Below are positions 1-6,208 of a stretch of DNA of 6,232 bases, one piece after another (position 1 is the first letter of the stretch; every line of letters begins with the position of its first letter). Both the position numbers and the translations under genes were made by a program. Under the pieces are notes generated by a model. It was not told the origin of the DNA and ran no database searches. It saw nothing but the letters and a program-made list of their open reading frames with translations. This DNA is from Spirochaetales bacterium (GTDB lineage Bacteria > Spirochaetota > Spirochaetia > DAHUYW01): assembly GCA_027306915.1 (NCBI GenBank), contig DAHUYW010000074.1:1-6232 (forward strand), given 5' to 3'.

Positions 1-523
1 AGACCAGTGCGCGCTCGGGAGGGTTCATGTAAAGTCCCACGATGTCGCGCACCTTGTCGATGAACAACGGATCTTTGGACAGCTTGAACGTCTCTGCGCG
101 ATGCGGGGCCAGCGAAAAGGCGCGCCAGATGCGGCTGATGGCGGTCTGGTTGATGCCCGTGGCCTGTGCCATAGTGCGCGTCGACCAATGAGTAGCAGCC
201 GGCGGTTTGCTCTCCAGAGTCCGCACGATCACCGCCTCGATCTGCGCGTCGCTTAGCTTGCGTGGCTGGCCGGGACGCGGTTCGTCGAGCAGGCCGTCCA
301 ACCCCAGCTCATCAAACCTGCGCCACCATTTGCTGACCGTTTGGATACACGCGTGGGTCTCAGCGGCGATGGCGGTAGCGGTCAGCCCCTCGGAGGCGCG
401 TAAGATGATCCGCGCGCGCATCGAAAGGGCTTGGGCGGTCGTCCTTCTCCGCGTCCATCCCTGCAAGGTTGTGCGCTGCTCCTGGCTCAGTTCCAACAGC
501 GGCAATCGGCGCCCTCGTCTCAT
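1..523 (-). CDS. IS630-family transposase, N-terminal part (runs off the left edge)
   Basis: This is the DNA-binding half of a transposase that would cut and paste an IS630/Tc1-mariner-type element at TA dinucleotides. The frame is open from the ATG at 523-521 to the window edge (174 complete codons), about half the usual length of roughly 350. Residues 34-90 contain a helix-turn-helix (TATAIAAETHACIQTVSKWW), then the linker GLDGLLDEPRPGQPRKLSD, which is highly typical of IS630 proteins. A second HTH-like part follows at about 115-137 (TMAQATGINQTAISRIWRAF). The last visible residues, MNPPERALV, normally come directly before the first catalytic Asp of the DDE domain, so no catalytic residue is visible and activity cannot be judged. 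The start is supported by AGGAG at 535-531, seven bases upstream. An ATG at 540-538 is out because its frame stops after six codons. The gene has the same orientation as the large gene upstream of it. Confidence 0.93.
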   Translation of the reverse strand, partial: MRRGRRLPLLELSQEQRTTLQGWTRRRTTAQALSMRARIILRASEGLTATAIAAETHACIQTVSKWWRRFDELGLDGLLDEPRPGQPRKLSDAQIEAVIVRTLESKPPAATHWSTRTMAQATGINQTAISRIWRAFSLAPHRAETFKLSKDPLFIDKVRDIVGLYMNPPERALV

Positions 524-541
524 GACCTCGCTCCTGTCATG
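521..541 (-). promoter_or_regulatory. Hairpin over the transposase ribosome binding site and start codon
   Basis: On the minus strand CATGAC (541-536) and GTCATG (526-521) form a perfect 6-bp stem around a 9-base loop. The loop carries the AGGAG Shine-Dalgarno sequence, and the start ATG (523-521) lies in the 3' arm. A transcript starting outside the element would carry the whole hairpin, which could lower transposase translation. Such control is known in other IS elements. Here it is inferred from the base pairing only. Confidence 0.35.
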
Positions 542-590
542 TTAGACACACCTTGTCACTATTTGTTTAGTTAATTAATGACTCGATACA
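524..590. mobile_element. Probable IS630-type element end and junction
   Basis: This AT-rich stretch lies between the transposase start and the stop codon of the large gene. The element's end must fall here if the large gene is outside the IS. IS630 elements duplicate TA on insertion. One reasonable boundary is the TA at 560-561, giving a terminal sequence that reads GTGACAAGGTGTGTC on the minus strand from 559 inward. Several other TA steps (for example 569-580, which includes the palindrome TTAATTAA) are possible. The other IS end is outside the window, so the inverted repeat cannot be confirmed. No terminator hairpin is visible for the large gene. Confidence 0.4.
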
Positions 591-3500
591 CTAGGCGTCG
601 ATCGACGCAAGCCAAGACATCGCATCGGATGGCAGGTCCGCCCCCAAACAGAAGCGCATGGCACTGAGGAGCTTCCGCGTCCCGGCAATCGTTCCATCGG
701 ACAGTTCAAGCTGACGAAGTGTGTGTGACTGTGCCGTGCGGAATGGATGGAGCACACGTCCTGCCTGCGCCCTCCAGTATTCGACGAAGAAAGTTGCTAT
801 CACGGAGCCAAAGAGGTGGGATCGCTCCAAAAACATGCCTGACAAGGTTTGCATCAGACGAATCTGAGAATACAGCGATTGCGCTGAGGGCAAGCGCACG
901 ATAGCCCCAACCCTCAGCGTGTAGCTCTTCACGTACTCGGATGAGTTATGCGCAACGACAGCTTCATTCATCAGAGTCTGGCCATCAGCCGCGTCAAGAA
1001 AGCATCGGCGCAGAGAGCCGGCAAACCCTTCCGCCTCGTTGCAGGTATCGGTCTCAACCTCCAGCGCGGCGATTGCCATCTCCAACTCACTCGAAGTCGA
1101 GCCCTGCACAACCAGCGTGGCCACACGAAAGACGATCGGAATTACCGTCGTTACTCGCGCAAAGGACATGGCCGGCACGGAGCCACTGGAGACGACATTG
1201 GCGAGCATGGCCTGCTGTTCCGGGGTATCGTTCTCCGGCTTTCGGTTCGCCAAAAGCTCCTGAATCCCAAGTTTGATATTGAACGTGCAAAGCTTGCCTG
1301 CCCGTTCAAATCGATTTTCGAGCAGTTCCCACGGCAGACCATATCGAACAAACTGAGTAACGACAGTCCACGCTTGCGGATATCCTTCAGCGAGCGACAG
1401 CGCTTTCCAGGTCCATTCACTTGCCACTTGTAACGCTTGAACGCCGTCCGCAAACTTTGCTACTCGGATGCAGATGTAAGCAATCTGCTCTGGTTTGAAT
1501 CCTGTTGCCAGGTCTTCGTGGCCGGCCGTAAACCATCCCTGTTGCGGTTCGGAGAAACCGACCCCGGCGGTTCCATCGTGGGCCACATTGCTGTAGACCG
1601 TGAGGACGGTGAAGACCTGGTAACAGAGCGCCTTCCACCCAGTAGTTTCCTCGCGAATTTTGATGACCAGATCCACGGTCTCACACAGCGTGGCAAGAGC
1701 CCCGCTCCGATCGCCGATCCGCCATTGGGCAATGGCGTGCTCCGCCAAGGTGCCGACGAGGATGGAAGGGATCAACCTCCCGGTTCGCGCCAATTCCAAT
1801 GCCTGCGCTGTATAGAACGTCGGCAGCGGGTTCGAGGTCTCATCTTGTATCCCCGCGAGAATCACCAGGACATTTCTGCGCAGGAGCGCATCCTTGAAGC
1901 CTTTACATTCCAGTGCCTGCAGAAGGAAACCGCGCCCGTCCTCGTCCTTGTCGGCGATAACCAATTGCTTTCCAGTAATTTCGAACAGGAGGAATCGAGC
2001 GGTGTCGTTGGTGATGGTCGCTAGAGCGCTCGAACTCGTTTCCATCGCGATGTCGAGATGCTCCTCGAATTCGGCGGTTACAATAATCCGACCCCGAATG
2101 GCAGCCGCTTCGAGGAGAGGAAAGTCGATCTCCTTCGCCGTCTCCTCTACCTGGATCAGCTTGGCCTTGGCGTGTTCCCAGTCGCGATCTTCACTGGGCT
2201 TAGCAAGCTCCCTGCTCCAAATCCCGTCGCAGACGATCACAACATTATCCTCCGCGAACTCTGAGTTCGCGAGAACGTTCAGTTGCTCCCTCGTGAACTG
2301 CTTGATGGTCGAGAGCCATGCATCGACATCGGCGTCGGACTTGCAGCTGTTCGCCGACATCAACGCCATGATTTCCAGTGGGTAGTCGCTGGTCGGCAAC
2401 GGCGACCCGTCCGGAAGGCGAGCGTTCTTGTATGCATTGAGTGCATACAACAGATACTTGTTGGCGCTTGCCGAGAACTTCCAAACAAGGTGAATGGCGA
2501 GATACCCAGCGCCAATCGCGACGCCCCAACCGCTATATTCCGCCTCGTGTACGAGGGCGTCGAAGAGAGCGAGTTGCGGATCAATGTCCCGACCGAGTTT
2601 CGCGGCGACCACGATCTGCACGGAGCGCAGATAGAGCTCCAGATTCAGGTCGACTTCAGACCGATCCATTGATGCCGACCACATGCGGGAGAAGCCAAAC
2701 TCATCGGTGAAGGGTTCGTCCAGCTCCATGTAGGCCGTCAGCATATTGATCGTGACCAGCACCGCATACGTGGTCATCGACGACATCATGAAGTGGTTTA
2801 CGGCAGCGAACGCATCAATCGGCGCGATGATGTCACGCGCCAGAATTCGTGTGCCCAGAATGAAGTGAACCCCTCTGCGCGTCCTCGAATCGAGCGCATC
2901 CGCGAGACCCGGGCCGAGAAGCGGCGAATACAGGTAGCGATCCGGGCCAACCTGCTGAAACCAGACGCCAGTGGAGCGTTTTACGATTTCTCCCGGTAAC
3001 GGAATGGCGGAGGGCACCCTGGCAACTCTCTCGATGTCCTCTTTGCTAAAAGGGCCGATTGCCAGAGTCATGCGGATGATGAGCTCACGTTCCAGCGGGT
3101 CCGGCACCGTGATTCGCAACGACTCCAGAGCCTCATGTCGGTTGGACACCGCAAATTCTCCGCGGAATATCGGCTCCAACTCTGCTAACGTCAAGGCCCA
3201 TCCTTCCCTGGCCAGGTACCGCACCGCGCCCAATACGAGAACCGGCAATCCCTGGGATACGGTGACCAGAAACTCGGCAGTCTTTTCGGTACGGATGGCG
3301 TCGGGAGCCCCGGAGACCTGCATCAGTTCGATAACATCCTCGGCGTCGAAACGCGGCACGTCGCAGTGGACATCCCCAAGACGGTCTTCGAGCGCGGCAG
3401 TGAGCCGATAGTAGCTGGAGACGAGCAACCTGCCCCCAGCCGCGGACAGCGTTTCGTAGAGCTGGCCTACACGGGTGGCGAGTCTCCCGCCCGGAAGAGT

Positions 3501-4784
3501 GCGTGGTAGGTCCTCAATCGCGAGGATTGCGTCGCGCAGGATTCCTCCGGCGGTACTCAAGACCTCGCGAAACGGTTTCTCCGCGAGGCTGGGGCTCAAG
3601 GAACGTATGAAGGCGTCCAGGAGAATGCACGCTTGCGCCTCGGATGCGTCGCGCGGAATATTCAACCAGTAGAGCGGACGGGACTCCTGCTCGCGGACGA
3701 GCAGGAGTAGTTGGGTTTTTCCTGATCCCGGCTCTGCTACGAGAACCGCCGCACCGAGGCTATCCAGCTTCTCCCGAACGACGCTGATGACTCTCGACCT
3801 GCTCACGCGAGGGGATACCGGATCTGGGACTTCGGTCGAAAAGGATGCCGCAGAGATCGAAACGGCGGCGACGAGACCCATGCTCTGATTGATACGCTGC
3901 ATCGCGTCCCGAAGGGCCGTGAGTTCTGTCGAGTGCTCAGCTACCGTAGACTCCACTTCCTCAATGCGCGCGTTGACCTGTGCGATGTCGGCGCGGATGA
4001 GCGTGATGAGCTCGTCATCGTTGGCGCTCCGGGTTCGTTGCGCGCAGGTAGCCGCCAAGTCCGCGGCGGTCAAGGGCGCGCGGCCCTTCCAGCTCAAGCT
4101 CCGAAAGACATATGCGACGAGATGCTCGTAGAGAAAACCGGCCTCGGCGTCGTCGCCGGCATAGCCACCTTGAAGCAAGACCGATCGGATTTCCGCCTCG
4201 GTTTGATCGAGTCCGGGCTGTCCGGTCGCCCACTCAAAGCCCATCACCAGACGAAAAAACGCATCTTCGTCGGCGACGGCAGCCTGCAGCAGCGCCCACG
4301 GCGGCTCCTCAATCTTGGCCGGGCGCGGCAACTGCGCGAGGAACGAACGCAATCGCGCGATAGCTTCCGAACGGGGTCCTTCGCCATATTCACCTTCACG
4401 AATCGCCTGCCAGGTCGCGATACCCGGCTCAGCGCCGGTCCAATCAGTCTCCTCGCCGATTGCCGAAGTGGTGAGATACCGGAACAGAAGCTGGGTGTTC
4501 GGGTTCCGTTCAACGTGTACGCAACGGTTGGCCAAAGCCTCCAGCGCTTCCACGCTCCGCAAGGTCAGGGAGCGACCGCTTCGGAGCTTGAGCTGTTCCA
4601 ACAGCCGCTTTTCTGCGCCGTTTTCTCCATCGCCCTCCACGGTGTCGACATCTTCGCCGCATTCGAGCTCGATTCGCTGCGAAGGCTCCAGATCGATCCA
4701 TCGGAGGATCGACATATTCACCTGGTAAAAGAAGCCGGCAATCGTGGGCCCAGCATCGCGCGCCGAGTTGGATACAAAGGCCAT
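591..4784 (-). CDS. Large STAND NTPase with N-terminal Cap4/DUF4297-like nuclease (Avs-like anti-phage sensor candidate)
   Basis: The 1397-residue protein is probably a cytosolic NLR-like defence protein. Residues 16-110 resemble Cap4/DUF4297 PD-(D/E)xK nucleases: GFFYQ (17-21), ELECGEDVD with acidic residues E41, E44, D45 and D47, then EQLKLR with Q64-x-K66, and TTSAIG (105-110). Residues 255-300 form a charged heptad-like coiled coil. The NTPase covers about 330-640, with Walker A AEPGSGKT (350-357), Walker B ILAIED (420-425), a sensor-like RLLVSSY (452-458), the STAND GLP motif (512-514) and a winged-helix-like part at 563-631. Residues 640-1397 are helical and partly TPR-like, for example AEHAIAQWRIGDRSGALATL (1014-1033). 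I recognise no named sensor domain there. The start is firm: an in-frame TGA lies three codons upstream, GAGG sits four bases before the ATG, and the later Met24 would remove the GFFYQ motif. Size and order fit Avs-type proteins, but the exact class is uncertain. No membrane segment is seen. The frame is intact. Confidence 0.85.
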   Translation of the reverse strand: MAFVSNSARDAGPTIAGFFYQVNMSILRWIDLEPSQRIELECGEDVDTVEGDGENGAEKRLLEQLKLRSGRSLTLRSVEALEALANRCVHVERNPNTQLLFRYLTTSAIGEETDWTGAEPGIATWQAIREGEYGEGPRSEAIARLRSFLAQLPRPAKIEEPPWALLQAAVADEDAFFRLVMGFEWATGQPGLDQTEAEIRSVLLQGGYAGDDAEAGFLYEHLVAYVFRSLSWKGRAPLTAADLAATCAQRTRSANDDELITLIRADIAQVNARIEEVESTVAEHSTELTALRDAMQRINQSMGLVAAVSISAASFSTEVPDPVSPRVSRSRVISVVREKLDSLGAAVLVAEPGSGKTQLLLLVREQESRPLYWLNIPRDASEAQACILLDAFIRSLSPSLAEKPFREVLSTAGGILRDAILAIEDLPRTLPGGRLATRVGQLYETLSAAGGRLLVSSYYRLTAALEDRLGDVHCDVPRFDAEDVIELMQVSGAPDAIRTEKTAEFLVTVSQGLPVLVLGAVRYLAREGWALTLAELEPIFRGEFAVSNRHEALESLRITVPDPLERELIIRMTLAIGPFSKEDIERVARVPSAIPLPGEIVKRSTGVWFQQVGPDRYLYSPLLGPGLADALDSRTRRGVHFILGTRILARDIIAPIDAFAAVNHFMMSSMTTYAVLVTINMLTAYMELDEPFTDEFGFSRMWSASMDRSEVDLNLELYLRSVQIVVAAKLGRDIDPQLALFDALVHEAEYSGWGVAIGAGYLAIHLVWKFSASANKYLLYALNAYKNARLPDGSPLPTSDYPLEIMALMSANSCKSDADVDAWLSTIKQFTREQLNVLANSEFAEDNVVIVCDGIWSRELAKPSEDRDWEHAKAKLIQVEETAKEIDFPLLEAAAIRGRIIVTAEFEEHLDIAMETSSSALATITNDTARFLLFEITGKQLVIADKDEDGRGFLLQALECKGFKDALLRRNVLVILAGIQDETSNPLPTFYTAQALELARTGRLIPSILVGTLAEHAIAQWRIGDRSGALATLCETVDLVIKIREETTGWKALCYQVFTVLTVYSNVAHDGTAGVGFSEPQQGWFTAGHEDLATGFKPEQIAYICIRVAKFADGVQALQVASEWTWKALSLAEGYPQAWTVVTQFVRYGLPWELLENRFERAGKLCTFNIKLGIQELLANRKPENDTPEQQAMLANVVSSGSVPAMSFARVTTVIPIVFRVATLVVQGSTSSELEMAIAALEVETDTCNEAEGFAGSLRRCFLDAADGQTLMNEAVVAHNSSEYVKSYTLRVGAIVRLPSAQSLYSQIRLMQTLSGMFLERSHLFGSVIATFFVEYWRAQAGRVLHPFRTAQSHTLRQLELSDGTIAGTRKLLSAMRFCLGADLPSDAMSWLASIDA
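2253..2271. repeat. Near-perfect palindrome inside the STAND gene
   Basis: CGCGAACTC (2253-2261) and GAGTTCGCG (2263-2271) pair exactly around a single central T. The site encodes about residues 838-844 (LANSEFA region) of the large protein. With 9-bp arms it could be chance in a GC-rich gene, and no function is assigned. Confidence 0.4.
3683..3708 (+). repeat. Perfect 11-bp inverted repeat inside the STAND gene
   Basis: The arms ACTCCTGCTCG (3683-3693) and CGAGCAGGAGT (3698-3708) are exact reverse complements around the 4-base loop CGGA. The repeat encodes about residues 360-367, directly after the Walker A motif. On the plus strand (antisense to the gene) it is followed by TTGGGTTTTT at 3711-3720, so it looks like a rho-independent terminator for antisense transcripts. 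On the coding strand no T-run follows. Function is unproven; the leucine- and glutamate-rich codons may create it by chance. Confidence 0.6.
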
Positions 4785-5142
4785 CTCCCCTCATTATCGC
4801 CTCTATAGCGACTTCGCCGACTCGATGATGCGGGGAACGCTCCGGCCAATGCTTGAATTGAGCGAGTCTTAGGAATTTCGCAACGATTAGTCCTCATAAC
4901 GCCCATGTGACAAGTTAAACGGTATGCTGATCCGGCATCAGCCGACCTGGACGGATGCTATTGTGATCGCCGCGATGCCGCGGCTGGGCTGGTGTGCGAG
5001 ATGTGCGTAGGAAAGTTCATCAGGAGCAGCTTGGGTTTGGGGCATGCTGACCTTTACACATGCGTCTCCCAGACTTCGAACAGCCAGTGTTGTGCCTTTG
5101 GGATTGCCTTCTGTATCCTTTTCGGGTACGATTGACCCCGTA
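4785..5142. promoter_or_regulatory. Divergent intergenic region between the STAND gene and the MNT-HEPN operon
   Basis: These 358 bases hold no convincing gene and must carry the promoters of both divergent units. Two dyads are visible: GCTGAT/ATCAGC with a 5-base loop (4926-4942) and GCCGCG/CGCGGC with loop ATGC (4969-4984). Neither is followed by a T-run, so they look more like protein-binding sites or chance structures than terminators. For the leftward gene the best core signals are weak: TTGTCA (4913-4908) with ACTAAT (4891-4886) at 16-bp spacing, or a lone TATAGA (4807-4802). The rightward promoter is listed separately. Confidence 0.5.
5104..5132 (+). promoter_or_regulatory. Sigma70-like promoter of the MNT-HEPN operon
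   Basis: TTGCCT (5104-5109) and TACGAT (5127-5132) each match four of six consensus bases and are separated by an ideal 17 bp. The expected start of transcription is near 5139-5141, only two to four bases before the ATG at 5143, so the mRNA would be almost leaderless. This agrees with the lack of any Shine-Dalgarno sequence before that ATG. The call is by eye and has no experimental support. Confidence 0.45.
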
Positions 5143-5150
5143 ATGGGTAC
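5124..5150 (+). repeat. GGGTAC direct repeats at the operon promoter, possible operator
   Basis: GGGTAC occurs at 5124-5129, overlapping the -10 hexamer, and again at 5145-5150, overlapping the start codon. The copies are 21 bp apart, which is two helical turns. A winged-helix protein is encoded immediately downstream, so binding here could give autorepression. The repeat unit is short, so chance cannot be excluded. Confidence 0.25.
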
Positions 5151-5751
5151 AGCTATTACGCTTTCGGACACCCTGTTCGGCCGCACCCGCGGCGCGGTGC
5201 TGGCCGTGCTGTATGGTCATGTCGGCGAAACATATTACTTGAGGCAGCTTGCCCGCATGACGGGGATTGCGCTTGGGCCCGTACAGCGCGAACTGCGCCA
5301 GCTCGTAGACGCAGGTCTGGTGACGAAGAGGACCCAAGGAACACAGACTCTGTTCACAGCCAACGAGGCTAGCCCAGTTTTTGCCGAGATGCGTAGCCTC
5401 GTGGCGAAGACCGTCGGGATGCACGACGTCCTCCTGGCGTCATTACGTCCTCTCGAAAAGAAGATCGACCTAGCCTTTGTGTATGGGTCGGTAGCACGTG
5501 CCGGCGAGACTGAGCAGAGCGATGTCGATCTGATGGTCGTGGGCACGGCCGGGTTCGCGGATGTGGTCGACCGCATCGCAGACGCCCAGAAGACGCTCAA
5601 CCGTGAGATTAACCCGACGGTTTATACGGCCAGGGAATTCACCGGCAAGCTGCGCGGAAACTTTCTGAAAACGGTGCTGGGCGGCAAGAAACTTTTCCTG
5701 ATTGGAGACGAAAATGACCTTAGAGAACTGGGCCGCCAACCGGTGGCTTGA
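5143..5751 (+). CDS. Winged-helix / minimal nucleotidyltransferase (MNT) protein, antitoxin-like
   Basis: The 202-residue protein has two domains. Residues 8-75 form an ArsR/MarR-like winged helix (YYLRQLARMTGIALGPVQRE at 31-50, then LRQLVDAGLV and the wing), fitting DNA binding and autoregulation. Residues 105-165 form an MNT nucleotidyltransferase: YGSVARAG then SDVDL gives exactly GS-x10-D-x-D (G115, S116, D127, D129), the motif of MntA antitoxins that AMPylate HEPN partners. The usual third acidic residue is not obvious; the corresponding strand appears to read INPTVY (156-161). I chose the ATG at 5143 because family members begin close to the MGTAITLSDTLFG-like segment. The in-frame ATG at 5044 would add 33 residues with no domain character and would span the promoter. 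The gene overlaps the HEPN gene by 38 bases, so the two are likely translated together. An MntA-like antitoxin role is inferred from family and pairing. Confidence 0.88.
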   Translation: MGTAITLSDTLFGRTRGAVLAVLYGHVGETYYLRQLARMTGIALGPVQRELRQLVDAGLVTKRTQGTQTLFTANEASPVFAEMRSLVAKTVGMHDVLLASLRPLEKKIDLAFVYGSVARAGETEQSDVDLMVVGTAGFADVVDRIADAQKTLNREINPTVYTAREFTGKLRGNFLKTVLGGKKLFLIGDENDLRELGRQPVA

Positions 5752-6166
5752 GAAGCTTGAGTCCGACCGGGAGGAGATTGAGCGCCTTCTCGCGAATGCA
5801 GACGGGCATCTCGATGATTACAAGAAGGCGGTCGAAAGCGACATGTCCGCAGACGCGCAGCTGAGCCTGGCGTACGATGCGATCCGTGCCTCGGCGACGG
5901 CAGCATTGCGGGCGGCCGGTTATCGCGTTGTCCGCGGCGGCGGCGAACACTATCGCACGCTTGAGGCTCTGGAGTTTTCGATCGATCCCGCAAGAAAGCT
6001 CATCCCCAAGCTCGACGCCCTGCGCCGCAAGCGCAACACCGGCGCCTACGACGACTATGGTCTGGTGGCTCAGGGGGAGGCGGATCTGGCAGGCGAGTTG
6101 GCGGTCGAGGTTCGCCGGGCGGTGGAGGCCTGGATCCGCAAGGTCCACCCAGACAAGATTGCTTGA
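5714..6166 (+). CDS. HEPN-domain protein, partner of the MNT protein (toxin-like, atypical active site)
   Basis: The 150-residue, helix-rich protein fits the HEPN fold: an N-terminal charged helix (9-42), the helix ADAQLSLAYDAIRASATAALRAAGY (46-70), and the motif helix near DALRRKRNTGAYDDY (101-115), followed by a last helix at 121-144. HEPN toxins are usually RNases with an R-x4-6-H motif. Here the R-N pair is present (R107, N108), but tyrosines (Y112, Y115) stand where His is expected, so RNase activity is doubtful or non-canonical. The start ATG at 5714 has GGAGA at 5705-5709 at good spacing; a TTG at 5702 in the same frame lies before that site and is not favoured. The start lies inside the MNT gene, implying translational coupling. 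In known HEPN-MNT pairs the MNT partner AMPylates a tyrosine of the HEPN protein. Whether Y112 or Y115 serves here is inference. Confidence 0.82.
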   Translation: MTLENWAANRWLEKLESDREEIERLLANADGHLDDYKKAVESDMSADAQLSLAYDAIRASATAALRAAGYRVVRGGGEHYRTLEALEFSIDPARKLIPKLDALRRKRNTGAYDDYGLVAQGEADLAGELAVEVRRAVEAWIRKVHPDKIA

Positions 6167-6208
6167 GTGCTGATCGCCGCTGACCCCGGGAAATCACCCG
6201 TTCTCAGG

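Noticed and set aside
207..545. 112-codon plus-strand frame over the IS region.
   Set aside because: The minus strand here encodes clear IS630 transposase sequence; this frame is its antisense shadow.
3933..4808. 291-codon plus-strand frame opposite the nuclease and coiled-coil part of the STAND gene.
   Set aside because: It is the antisense of a well-supported coding region. Its composition is Arg/Leu-rich without motifs, as expected for a shadow frame in GC-rich DNA.
4907..4914. The octamer GTGACAAG also appears (inverted) at the putative IS end, 552-559.
   Set aside because: Eight bases shared without a longer match or a second element end is too little to call an IS remnant.
5044..5142. 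N-terminal extension of the MNT protein from the ATG at 5044.
   Set aside because: The extra 33 residues have no domain character and span the best promoter; the family normally starts near the ATG at 5143.
4938..5186. 82-codon minus-strand frame across the divergent intergenic region.
   Set aside because: It covers the MNT promoter and the first codons of the MNT gene on the opposite strand, shows no domain and no clear ribosome binding site; probably chance.
5622..6148. Two minus-strand frames (123 and 142 codons) opposite the HEPN gene.
   Set aside because: They lie antisense to a gene with recognisable HEPN features and show Arg/Pro-rich or unstructured composition.
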